A stretch of DNA of 44,950 nucleotides from Holdemania massiliensis AP2 (GTDB taxonomy: Bacteria > Bacillota_I > Bacilli_A > Erysipelotrichales > Erysipelotrichaceae): positions 39,041-83,990 of the forward strand of contig NZ_HE998570.1 of NCBI RefSeq assembly GCF_000327285.1, in the 5' to 3' direction. Shown here in pieces: positions 7,713 to 15,564 of this stretch. Within the stretch, counting starts at the first letter, position 1, and the number at the start of each line of letters is the position of its first letter. The notes beneath the pieces are model-generated. The model had not been told where the DNA came from and ran no database searches. It saw nothing but the letters and a program-made list of their open reading frames with translations. Both the position numbers and the translations under genes were made by a program.

Positions 7713-9665
7713 ATGCGAAAAGGACTTTTAACCATCTTGGCTTTTGGCCTGCTGCTCAGCGCTGGCTGTTCGTCAGCAAATGAAAAACGGACCTTCACGG
7801 AGGAAGGAAAAACGGAAGTCACAGTCCAGGAAACTTTGTTGGAAACCCAGAATCGTCAGACTGCGGAGATCACAGCTCAGCTGCAGGGCGGAACGCTGGA
7901 TAACCCGATTGTACTGGTCAATCCGTATGGGCTCAGCCCGCTCAGCGCCCTGATTGCACTGGACATGGAAACGGAAGAAGCGCTGACCGTTACGGTAAAG
8001 GGCCGAAAGGCGCAGGCTGATCTAAGCTGGACTTATGCTCCGGCAACAGAGCATCGGGTGCCGATCATCGGCTTGTATCCTGAGGAAGACACAACGGTGC
8101 AGCTGATTGTCGGTGATATCGTCAAAGAACTCAAGATTCAGGGACAACCGTTACCGGAAGGGGCATTCACTGCGGAAGTAACGACAGCTTATCAAAATCC
8201 GGAGCCTAATCAGCTGATTTTCACGACACCTTCCAGTACAGGCTATGCGACAGGTTATGACTGCGAAGGCGATATCCGCTGGATATTGAACGTCATGATG
8301 TTATGGGATTTGAATTTGCTGGACAATGGACGGGTCACGCTGAGTACCAATCGGCTGCTGGACAGTCCGTATTACACCACCGGTTTTTTAACGATGGATC
8401 TGCTGGGGCATATTGACACGGAATACAGTGTGCCGGGAGGTTATCATCATGATCTGGATCAGCTGCCTAATGGAAATTATTTAATCGCTTCGGATGACTT
8501 CAGCAGCGGTACAGTAGAAGATGTGATTGTAGAAGTCGATCGGGAAACCGGAGCGATTGTCAAATCATTTGATCTAAAAAAGACCTTGCCGCAGGATGAG
8601 GGCAAGAGTCTAAACTGGACGGCCAAAGACTGGTTTCATAACAACAGCGTTGATTACAATCCGATCCAGAACACGCTGACTGTTTCGGGAAGGCATCAGG
8701 ATGCCGTCGCGGTGATTGATTATGATACACAGGAACTGATCGCGATTATCGGTTCTCCAGAAGGTTGGTCTGAATCAATGCAGTCTTATTTCCTGACGCC
8801 GCAGGGGGATGACTTTGAATGGCAGTGGGCGCAGCATGCGGCAACCTGGCTGGATGATAAACACCTGATGTTATTTGATAACGGAATGTATCGTTCAAAA
8901 ACAGAAGACAAGGCGGTTGCGGCAGAAGATAATTATTCGCGGCTGGTGGTTTATGAAGTGGATCTGGAAAACAAAACGATCAGGCAGGTCAAGGAATATG
9001 GCAAAGAACGGGGCTATGCTTATTATTCACCGTATATCAGCGATGTTGATTTCCTGGGAAATGATCAGTGGCTGATCACATCCGGCGGTATTTCCTGGCT
9101 TGACGGCAAGATTAACAACATGCCGGGTTCCCTGACCACCTATGATAAGATGGAAGCCTATGTGACGCTGATCGAGGGGGATCAGGAAATATTTGAGTTG
9201 AAGATTCCAGCGAATATTTATCGGGCAGAAATGATTGATGTTTCAAAGACGACGATGACACCATTAACGTCCGGCAGCTTGTTGGGAACGTTGGGCATGA
9301 CGACATTTAAAACGGAAGCGGATTTATCATCGAAATTGAAGTTCAGTGAGGCTCAGACAATCGGTGAGGAGCTGGCGCAGAAACTGATCTTAACTCAGGA
9401 ACAAGATCGGCTAATGGTTACGGCAACCTTAAACAAGCATGATAATCTCGATCTTATTCTGGTCAATGAAGAAGAACTGCGGATTTATCCAGTCCAGACG
9501 GATACCCAGCCGGGAATGTGTGTTGCGGTCTTCAATCAGCCGAAGTCACCGGATGTTTCCACGCTGATTCAGACAATCAGTGCTGAGGGGTTGGAAGGAA
9601 CATGGCATATTTACTATTTGTTTAATCAACAGCTCTATGATGCAAAACAGGTTTATAAGAACTAA
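7713..9665 (+). CDS. arylsulfate sulfotransferase-like lipoprotein
   Basis: 650 aa behind a strong AAGGAGGAG site. Residues 1-22 form a lipoprotein signal with lipobox LLSAGC. The N-terminal region (to about 160) looks like the beta-sandwich that precedes the beta-propeller of arylsulfate sulfotransferases. The propeller follows, with the family's His-bearing motifs: GGYHHDLDQLPNGN near 250, DWFHNNSVDYNP near 310, SGRHQDAVAVID near 330 and QHAATWLDDKHLMLFDNG near 375. Characterised AssT enzymes move sulfate from one phenolic ester to another phenol through a histidine intermediate. The enzyme would act outside the membrane. Monocistronic. Acceptor unknown. Confidence 0.85.
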   Translation: MRKGLLTILAFGLLLSAGCSSANEKRTFTEEGKTEVTVQETLLETQNRQTAEITAQLQGGTLDNPIVLVNPYGLSPLSALIALDMETEEALTVTVKGRKAQADLSWTYAPATEHRVPIIGLYPEEDTTVQLIVGDIVKELKIQGQPLPEGAFTAEVTTAYQNPEPNQLIFTTPSSTGYATGYDCEGDIRWILNVMMLWDLNLLDNGRVTLSTNRLLDSPYYTTGFLTMDLLGHIDTEYSVPGGYHHDLDQLPNGNYLIASDDFSSGTVEDVIVEVDRETGAIVKSFDLKKTLPQDEGKSLNWTAKDWFHNNSVDYNPIQNTLTVSGRHQDAVAVIDYDTQELIAIIGSPEGWSESMQSYFLTPQGDDFEWQWAQHAATWLDDKHLMLFDNGMYRSKTEDKAVAAEDNYSRLVVYEVDLENKTIRQVKEYGKERGYAYYSPYISDVDFLGNDQWLITSGGISWLDGKINNMPGSLTTYDKMEAYVTLIEGDQEIFELKIPANIYRAEMIDVSKTTMTPLTSGSLLGTLGMTTFKTEADLSSKLKFSEAQTIGEELAQKLILTQEQDRLMVTATLNKHDNLDLILVNEEELRIYPVQTDTQPGMCVAVFNQPKSPDVSTLIQTISAEGLEGTWHIYYLFNQQLYDAKQVYKN

Positions 9666-9906
9666 TGGGGACGAAAGAAAAAAGAAGGCAGAAGCCTGGG
9701 CGCAGTTAAAAGTCGATTCGGGTTCAATGAAAAAGCAATTCAAAGGACAAAACAGCCGGACATAACGCCAAAACGCCTGATCAAAAAATTTCCGAGCTGG
9801 AGAAAATGTGAAAATTTCCTGTAAAAGAATAGATTCTTTCTCTTTGCTTTGAGAAATTTGGCGGAGATGATAAGGATACGTTTTATTTGTGAAAGGATAA
9901 AATAAG
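9666..9906. other. non-coding gap after the sulfotransferase gene
   Basis: No convincing gene, promoter or terminator is seen here. Open frames in this stretch are short and lack ribosome binding sites. Confidence 0.4.
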
Positions 9907-9934
9907 AATCGGAATTGCCTCCGATTTTTATTTT
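9907..9934. terminator. bidirectional intrinsic terminator
   Basis: Perfect 7-bp stem AATCGGA / TCCGATT, with T-rich tracts on both strands. It lies just after the stop of the reverse-strand GntR relic, so it probably once served that gene. Confidence 0.65.
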
Positions 9935-9948
9935 CACTGTCGGTAACA

Positions 9949-10191
9949 TTAATAACGGAAGGAATACTGATCTGCATGGTAATACGTTTCGGTATATTCA
10001 AACGGTGTGTTGTCCGTAAGATAAGAAATATGCGTACTCAGAACAACGTCGCGTTTTTCGCTCATTTCCAGATGCTTCTGAATTTCCTTGTTTGGCATAA
10101 CCACGCTATTGTAAGCCAGCTGCAGATTTAATTTTTTTAATAAGTATATAAAAAACAGGGTTCCCCAATCCAGGCTCAGAATTGGAGTGTT
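9949..10191 (-). pseudogene. C-terminal relic of a GntR/UTRA regulator
   Basis: An 80-codon open frame on the reverse strand with no start or ribosome binding site, bounded upstream by a stop. Its translation reads like the end of a UTRA effector domain: KEIQKHLEMSEKRDVVLSTH followed by ISYLTDNTPFEYTETYYHAD and QYSFRY. It resembles the closing residues of the two intact GntR proteins at 19391 and 20105. No DNA-binding domain remains upstream in any frame. I read it as a 5'-deleted regulator that has kept its terminator. Confidence 0.65.
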
Positions 10192-10346
10192 TCAGGGAAT
10201 GAGGAACATCCATTGAAAGCTGAACTTAACGGCGGCCAACAAAAACAAGAGTTTGGTTTTGTCATAGAAAGTTTAATAAGATTTAAGAGTTGAACGAGTT
10301 CTTTCATGATATACTCCTATCATAAACCTGGGAAAGAAGGGGTATT

Positions 10347-11291
10347 ATGTTTAAAAATAAAAATGGAGAACTCCGGGCTGGCTGGAAAATTGCAGGGATG
10401 CTGGGAGCGGTTTTCGGCAGCTTGTTTCTTTTGATTTTTGCGATACAATTTGGTTTTTCTTTTATTATGATTGCGACGGGGAATCTGAATGCATCAACCG
10501 GGATCGGAACGCCGTTGGCGTATCAGATTGCCGCAGTCATCAACACATCCATGATGTTTATCCAAACTCTGGTGATGATTGGAATTCCCATCCTGCTCTG
10601 GCGGAAGGGACTGAAAAAAGATCTGCGTTCATTGGGACTGCCGGCTTTGACAAAGCACTGGCGTTCCATGGGGCTGGGATTGGCGATCGGCGCCGGTTCC
10701 ATGACGTTGGTTTTCCTGCTGCTTTTGTTTACGGACAGCGCGCAGGTTTTAACTTGGACGCCGCAGTGGAACTTTTCGTTTTTGGTGATGCTGGCGATGT
10801 ATATTCTTGTGGGATATTCTGAAGAAATCGTCTGCCGCGGCTATATTCAGGGCGTCATGAAGCAAACTCACAATCCGATCCTGATCGTTTTGGTTCCATC
10901 CATCCTGTTCTCGCTGATGCACTCAGCCAATTCCGGGATGGGGCTGATTCCGTATCTGAATCTGTTTTTGATCGGTCTGTATCTCTCCCTGATCACGCTG
11001 AGCAGCGGTTCACTGTATCCGGCAATTGGCTATCACATCTTCTGGAATTTCTTTCAGGGGCCGGTCTATGGCTTCTCGGTCAGCGGCGGGATGGAAAGCG
11101 GCCTGCTGAGCACGTATATGAAAGGCAATTCCCTGCTCAACGGCGGAGCTTTTGGCCCGGAGGGCGGATTGATTGTTACAGCGGTCATTCTGTTGATGCT
11201 AGGAGTTTGGTACTGGAAGAACCAAGCTCAGCTTCCAGTTTTATGGAAACAGCTGAAATCTGAAAATGTTGAAACAGCTTCAGAAGAATGA
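10347..11291 (+). CDS. CPBP family intramembrane metalloprotease
   Basis: 314 aa, about eight membrane segments. The CPBP (Abi/CAAX protease) motifs are present: EEIVCRGY near residue 172 (EExxxR), SLMHSAN near 205 supplying a metal-binding His, and HIFWNFFQGP near 245. Bacterial members are proposed to cleave prenylated or membrane peptides, and some give bacteriocin self-immunity. No bacteriocin gene is nearby. Monocistronic. Confidence 0.88.
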   Translation: MFKNKNGELRAGWKIAGMLGAVFGSLFLLIFAIQFGFSFIMIATGNLNASTGIGTPLAYQIAAVINTSMMFIQTLVMIGIPILLWRKGLKKDLRSLGLPALTKHWRSMGLGLAIGAGSMTLVFLLLLFTDSAQVLTWTPQWNFSFLVMLAMYILVGYSEEIVCRGYIQGVMKQTHNPILIVLVPSILFSLMHSANSGMGLIPYLNLFLIGLYLSLITLSSGSLYPAIGYHIFWNFFQGPVYGFSVSGGMESGLLSTYMKGNSLLNGGAFGPEGGLIVTAVILLMLGVWYWKNQAQLPVLWKQLKSENVETASEE

Positions 11292-11338
11292 AAGACGATT
11301 TCCCCTCGAAGCTTGAGTGAAGCTGGAAGATCTATATA

Positions 11339-11391
11339 AAAAACGCGTTGACTTCTCAAGTTAGATCAGAGAAGAGCCAGCGCGTTTTTCA
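11339..11391 (+). terminator. intrinsic terminator of the CPBP gene
   Basis: AAACGCG / CGCGTTT outer stem and CTTCTC / GAGAAG inner stem, followed by a T tract. It also lies at the 3' end of the convergent gene at 11409. Confidence 0.7.
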
Positions 11392-11408
11392 TTTATTTTC
11401 CTGAAGAA

Positions 11409-12014
11409 TTAAGCGGCGTTTTCTGCAAGCAGCCGGATTTCGCTTCGGTATAAGAACAGGATAAAGACGGCAGTGATCACTAGGTTAAGCACGCTGCTGA
11501 TCATAGAGAACACATTGACCATGTTGGACAGGGAAAGCACTAAAAATGAGAATAAGATGTTCACGCCATAGCTGAGAATCATCAATTTCCAGGTTAAATC
11601 TCCATGCTTGATCAAGGCCGTTTCCTGCAGATCCGTTAATAGGTTGGTCGTTCCCTTGATAATGAAGAAGTTCTGGAGGAAACCGAAAACGGAGGCAGTC
11701 GTGGACAGTGCTAACGCAACGATCATAAAGATATTTGCGGCATTCGCGTCGCCCGCCGCATACTGATTGGCGAAATAAACCGAAGCCATGGACAAAATCA
11801 AGCTGCAGCCCAGACTGCAGAGGACCATGATGAAGGCTCGGTTATACAAAACGTCAGCTTTCCGGGCTTTAACGATGCCAACTAGAATGGTGATGCCAGC
11901 AACCATACTGATCAGATTGCCGAGATTCGGAATGGAAACAAACAGGGCGATGACCTGACCGAAGAAGATGAGTTTCAGCGCTTTGCCAGCTGTAAAATAG
12001 CGATTTTCTAACAT
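11409..12014 (-). CDS. hypothetical integral membrane protein
   Basis: 201 aa with about five hydrophobic segments (near residues 12-30, 34-50, 60-80, 95-115 and 145-195) and short charged loops. I do not recognise a family. It begins MLENRYFTAGKALKLIFFGQ. There is no clear Shine-Dalgarno sequence before the ATG at 12014; instead a near-perfect hairpin (12025-12059) sits 10 bases upstream. It is convergent with the CPBP gene. Confidence 0.8.
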   Translation of the reverse strand: MLENRYFTAGKALKLIFFGQVIALFVSIPNLGNLISMVAGITILVGIVKARKADVLYNRAFIMVLCSLGCSLILSMASVYFANQYAAGDANAANIFMIVALALSTTASVFGFLQNFFIIKGTTNLLTDLQETALIKHGDLTWKLMILSYGVNILFSFLVLSLSNMVNVFSMISSVLNLVITAVFILFLYRSEIRLLAENAA

Positions 12015-12024
12015 GATGAAGACT

Positions 12025-12059
12025 GATAACTGCTGCTTTTGATTATGTCAGCCGTTATC
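12025..12059 (-). promoter_or_regulatory. leader hairpin just upstream of the 12014 start
   Basis: GATAAC-GCTG pairs with CAGC-GTTATC across a 13-base loop with one mismatch, ending 10 bases before the ATG. It occupies the place where a Shine-Dalgarno sequence would be expected. It could gate translation or be a processing site; this is inferred from position. Confidence 0.4.
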
Positions 12060-12224
12060 TTTTCCTTTCTTTTCTGCCAGCTTTGTATGCAGGACAGAGG
12101 TTCATCGGGAATTTTATCACAGAAAATGAATTCGGACAAGGCGTGTGGACCCACAAGGCGCCGCAGTCTGCCGGATAAGCGGTAATTTAAGCGGGTAAGC
12201 TAGCAGGGAAGGGAGGCGTGAGAG

Positions 12225-12437
12225 ATGTATTTTAACTATCATGCCAAAGCGAGGCGGCTGATCCGCGAAGGTCACTGCACGCATTTTGAACTCGTTGAGC
12301 GGTGGAACCAGATTGCTCCGGCACTGGTTCTGTATTTTGACAACGAGCCGCCGATGCCGATTCGCCAGGAACGCTGGGCTGATTATTTTGAATTGATCGA
12401 TGAAATTCATAACAAGTCTGCCGATGAGGGGGAATAA
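12225..12437 (+). CDS. small conserved-looking protein of unknown function
   Basis: 70 aa, with a GGGAGGCG ribosome binding site. It begins MYFNYHAKARRLIREGHCTH and carries ALVLYFDNEPPMPIRQERW near residues 34-52. Similar short Firmicute proteins exist, and some carry an old 'thermostable hemolysin' label that the sequence here does not support. It is rich in aromatic and charged residues, with no signal peptide or membrane segment. It lies 56 bp before the HAD gene in the same direction, so it may be cotranscribed with it. Confidence 0.75.
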   Translation: MYFNYHAKARRLIREGHCTHFELVERWNQIAPALVLYFDNEPPMPIRQERWADYFELIDEIHNKSADEGE

Positions 12438-12493
12438 GGCTTTACTACCGCCGCGAAATCCGCTAAACTAGAAGCGATTGAGAGGGTGATGAT

Positions 12494-13153
12494 GTGACGC
12501 AGATACAGGCTGTGGTGTTTGATATGGATGGGGTTCTGATTGATTCAGAACAGTATTATCAGGATATGTTAATGAAATACTTCAGAGCGATGAAGGTGGA
12601 TCTTCCGCCTCAGCGATTGAATTTATTAGTCGGAGCCAATGGGAAGATGAATTTGTGGCCTAAGATTCTGGAAGGAATTGAGCTGCCGCAGCCGTATGAT
12701 GAATTCATGATCGGTCTGCGGGAATATCGTCATGCCCAAGGCATTGCGGATTATCGGCCCTTGTTGTTTCCCGGCGTGGAAGATACGCTGAAAACGCTCA
12801 AAGCCAGCGGTAAAAAGCTGGCACTGGCTTCCTCCAGTTCGTTTGCCTCGATTGAAAAAATGTTGTCAGATACCGGGCTTTATACCTATTTTGAATTGGT
12901 GACTTCCGGCGGCATGTTCAAGGAATCCAAGCCGAATCCGGAAATTTATTTGTTTACTGCCGAGAAGCTGAAGCTGGACCCGCATCAATGCGTGGTTGTG
13001 GAGGACTCCCCGTATGGAATTCAGGCTGGTGTTTCGGCAGGCATGACCGTGATTGCCCGACAGGATGAACGATTTCCGATGGATCAGTCCCGCGCCCATT
13101 ATTTTGTAAAACAATTAACGGAAGTTCCGGCCATAGTAGCACAGCTGGCATAA
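12494..13153 (+). CDS. HAD family phosphatase, beta-phosphoglucomutase-like
   Basis: 219 aa from a GTG start with GAGAGGGTG upstream. The four HAD motifs are visible: FDMDGVLIDSE near residue 9 (nucleophile and acid Asp), SSSS near 115, the Lys in KESKPNPEIY near 145, and VVEDSPYGIQAG near 170. An alpha-helical cap between motifs I and II makes it subfamily I, like beta-phosphoglucomutase and sugar-phosphate phosphatases. It is a paralog of the HAD protein at 24638. Substrate not predictable. Confidence 0.9.
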   Translation: MTQIQAVVFDMDGVLIDSEQYYQDMLMKYFRAMKVDLPPQRLNLLVGANGKMNLWPKILEGIELPQPYDEFMIGLREYRHAQGIADYRPLLFPGVEDTLKTLKASGKKLALASSSSFASIEKMLSDTGLYTYFELVTSGGMFKESKPNPEIYLFTAEKLKLDPHQCVVVEDSPYGIQAGVSAGMTVIARQDERFPMDQSRAHYFVKQLTEVPAIVAQLA

Positions 13154-13233
13154 GTGAATGATGCTGGATTTCTGTAAAGATCGCAATGAAGGAAGAATTC
13201 ATTCGTAAAATGAAATCCAAAACAGAAGAAAGG

Positions 13234-13273
13234 ATCTGTTCTGATAAGCGGAAGCGGAACAGATTTTTATTTT
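13234..13273 (+). terminator. intrinsic terminator after the HAD gene
   Basis: Perfect 8-bp stem ATCTGTTC / GAACAGAT with a 15-base loop, followed by TTTTATTTTG. Confidence 0.85.
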
Positions 13274-13287
13274 GTGAAGAAATATTT

Positions 13288-13302
13288 TTGAAAGCGCTTC
13301 AA
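13288..13302. promoter_or_regulatory. cre-like imperfect palindrome
   Basis: TTGAAAGCGCTTCAA sits 8 bases before the -35 of the serine-hydrolase promoter. It resembles a CcpA cre box (TGWAANCGNTNWCA) but lacks a base in the right arm. A related palindrome, TGAAGCGCTTCA, lies past the gene at 15409-15420. Confidence 0.4.
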
Positions 13303-13310
13303 TTTTCTTC

Positions 13311-13340
13311 TTGACTGGTCAGACCAGATTTTGTTATGAT
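13311..13340 (+). promoter_or_regulatory. sigma-A promoter with a palindromic operator in its spacer
   Basis: -35 TTGACT (13311-13316) and -10 TATGAT (13335-13340), spacing 18. The perfect palindrome CTGGTC-A-GACCAG (13315-13327) starts inside the -35 and fills the first part of the spacer. A protein bound there would block RNA polymerase. The half-site TGGTC/GACCA is typical of GntR-superfamily operators (FadR-type spacing). Confidence 0.65.
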
Positions 13341-13396
13341 GGTGAAGTCGAAAGGAAGACAATGGAAAAAGAGTTCGACGAAGGAGAGGAAAAAGG

Positions 13397-15349
13397 ATGA
13401 AAAAACTGATTTTGTTAGCCTTGGCCGCGGTGTTAGCCACCACTGCGGCAGGCTGCAGCGCAAACAATCCGCAGACTGCCGACCAGCCATCGGCGCCGAC
13501 AACGGATTCGCGCAGCGTGACACTGAGCGAGGGTGTTAGTGTTAAGGGAGTTCAGGCAGATGTTACCTATCCGCTGGAAGGTTTGGATGACACCCTAGCG
13601 ATGAACAACCTGACAACCGTAAAAACCTATGCGGGACAGGGAAAGGTTTCCGTTACGCCGGAAGGTGCGGAGAGCTTCGACCTGTTTATCAATGGGACGG
13701 CCATAGATCACAGTGAATTTGCCGGGAAGGCCTTCACAGTCGATTTTGCCGCATTGGCAAGCAATGAAATCAACACGATTCAGGTCACCAACATTCTGCC
13801 GGAAACGGCCAGCGTGAATATCAAGGTTGACTATCCGACCGTGCTGGAAGGAACGCCGGAAGAAGTCGGTTTCAGCAGTGAAAAATTGGGCTTTATCGAT
13901 GATCTGTTAAACAAAGAAGTCGAATATGGGTTCCCCGGCGGCCAGTTGGTCATCATCAAAGACGGGAAAATGATTAAGAATACAGCGTATGGCTTTGCCA
14001 ATTCCTACAATCAGGATGGAACGCGGATGGATAATCCGGTGCCGTCGACAACAGAAACGCTGTATGACTTAGCTTCCAATACGAAGATGTATGCCACCAA
14101 TTATGCGCTGCAGATGTTGGTCAGTGATGGCAAAGTCAATATCACCGATACGATCCAGAGCTATTTCCCAGAATTCAAAGATCAGCCAGGGGCAGCGATT
14201 CAGGGAAAAAATACGATGACGATTCAGAATATTTTGGAACATCAGGCCGGTTTCCCTGCCGATCCGCAGTATCACAATGATACTTATGATAAAGATGACG
14301 GGATTGAAAATAGTGTCAATGATCTGTATTCGGTAGAAAAACAGACGACCCAAGACATGATTCTGAAAACACCGCTGCAGTATGAGCCAGGAAGCAAAAC
14401 GGTGTATTCCGATGTCGACTACATGCTTTTGGGACTGATTGTCGAGCAAGTCAGCGGAATGGATCTTGACGTCTATGTTGAGGAAAATATCTACAAACCA
14501 CTGGGTCTTGATCACATTGTCTTCAATCCGCTGCAGAAGGGTTTTGACAAAGACCAATGTGCTGCGACCGAGCTGAACGGCAATTCCCGTGATGGTGCGA
14601 TTACCTTCACGGTGAATCGGACCGAAACCATTCAGGGTGAAGTTCACGATGAAAAGGCATTTTATTCCATGAACGGCGTATCCGGTCATGCCGGATTGTT
14701 TGCGGATGCCCAGGATCTGGCCCGGCTGGCTCAGGTGATGCTGAACCAGGGCGGATATGGCGATGTCAAGCTGTTCTCGAAGCAGACGATTGATCAGTTC
14801 ACGAAACCGAAGTTCACAAGCCAGACATATGGCTTAGGCTGGCGGCGCATGGGCGATCATGGTTACAGCTGGTACTTTGGTCCGCAGGCCGGAGCTTCAA
14901 CCTATGGTCATACCGGATGGACGGGAACGCTGAGCTTGATCGACCCGGAAAATGATCTGATCGTGATCTGGTTGTCGAATAAAATTAACAGTCCGGTTGT
15001 TGATCCAGAAGTCAATCCGAATTATTTCTATGGCAACCACTTTATCGGCGGTACTTTAGGCGGTGTGGCAACTTTAGCCTACGATGCGCTGAATGCGACA
15101 TCCATGGAGAGTACAGATTCTCTGTTGGCTCAGATGGTTGCGAACAAGCTGACGCTGATGGAAACGGATGAAGGCTATCAGAACGCAGCGGATGAACAAT
15201 CGCTGCAGGCCTTGATGGATCTGTTAGTCAGCCGCGCGGAAAAGACCGGTTCGGCTGCGGTGAAGAGCCAGGCTGAACGGTTAGTTGAAAAGCTGACGGA
15301 TGAAGCTGCGAAAACCGCGCTGAATGAACGGCTGGCTGCGGTAAAATAA
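13397..15349 (+). CDS. beta-lactamase-family serine hydrolase lipoprotein
   Basis: 650 aa. Residues 1-20 are a lipoprotein signal with lipobox TTAAGC. A beta-rich N-terminal segment (about 45-150) is followed by a class C beta-lactamase/PBP-like domain: Ser227-x-x-Lys230 in ASNTKM, Tyr in VYSDVDYMLLG near 340 and an HTGWTGT triad near 515. The final 100 residues are helical and outside the catalytic domain. Such proteins are D-alanyl-D-amino acid peptidases or esterases facing the wall. Strong AAAGGAGAGG-type site. Monocistronic, with a well-formed promoter/operator upstream. Exact reaction unknown. Confidence 0.88.
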   Translation: MKKLILLALAAVLATTAAGCSANNPQTADQPSAPTTDSRSVTLSEGVSVKGVQADVTYPLEGLDDTLAMNNLTTVKTYAGQGKVSVTPEGAESFDLFINGTAIDHSEFAGKAFTVDFAALASNEINTIQVTNILPETASVNIKVDYPTVLEGTPEEVGFSSEKLGFIDDLLNKEVEYGFPGGQLVIIKDGKMIKNTAYGFANSYNQDGTRMDNPVPSTTETLYDLASNTKMYATNYALQMLVSDGKVNITDTIQSYFPEFKDQPGAAIQGKNTMTIQNILEHQAGFPADPQYHNDTYDKDDGIENSVNDLYSVEKQTTQDMILKTPLQYEPGSKTVYSDVDYMLLGLIVEQVSGMDLDVYVEENIYKPLGLDHIVFNPLQKGFDKDQCAATELNGNSRDGAITFTVNRTETIQGEVHDEKAFYSMNGVSGHAGLFADAQDLARLAQVMLNQGGYGDVKLFSKQTIDQFTKPKFTSQTYGLGWRRMGDHGYSWYFGPQAGASTYGHTGWTGTLSLIDPENDLIVIWLSNKINSPVVDPEVNPNYFYGNHFIGGTLGGVATLAYDALNATSMESTDSLLAQMVANKLTLMETDEGYQNAADEQSLQALMDLLVSRAEKTGSAAVKSQAERLVEKLTDEAAKTALNERLAAVK

Positions 15350-15450
15350 GCTTTATCTTCCTAGGCTCTGCGCATTAGAAGGCAGTGTCCGCAAAGATTC
15401 TGCTTTCGTGAAGCGCTTCAAACAGAGAAGACAAAATAAGAAAACACAAG

Positions 15451-15487
15451 AAGGAGCGGACAGAATTCGCTCCTTTCGTTATTTTTA
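15451..15487 (+). terminator. intrinsic terminator downstream of the serine hydrolase
   Basis: Perfect 8-bp stem AAGGAGCG / CGCTCCTT followed by TCGTTATTTTT, about 100 bases past the stop codon. Confidence 0.65.
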
Positions 15488-15522
15488 TCCAAAGAAGGGT
15501 CAGTTTACCCTTAATGGTTACA

Positions 15523-15556
15523 AAAAGAAAACTCCCCAAGGTGAGGAGCTTTTCGT
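15523..15556 (-). terminator. intrinsic terminator of the LtaS-like gene
   Basis: On the reverse strand, AAAGCTCC / GGGAGTTTT pairs around an 8-base loop and is followed by CTTTTTG. It begins 9 bases past the stop at 15565. Confidence 0.7.
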
Positions 15557-15564
15557 AGTTAGGA

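Noticed and set aside
14069-14689. Long reverse-strand open frame of 206 codons
   Set aside because: It is antisense to the well-supported serine hydrolase, has no ribosome binding site, and no recognisable domain.
15409-15420. TGAAGCGCTTCA as a cre box
   Set aside because: It is two bases short of the consensus and lies downstream of a gene, away from any promoter.
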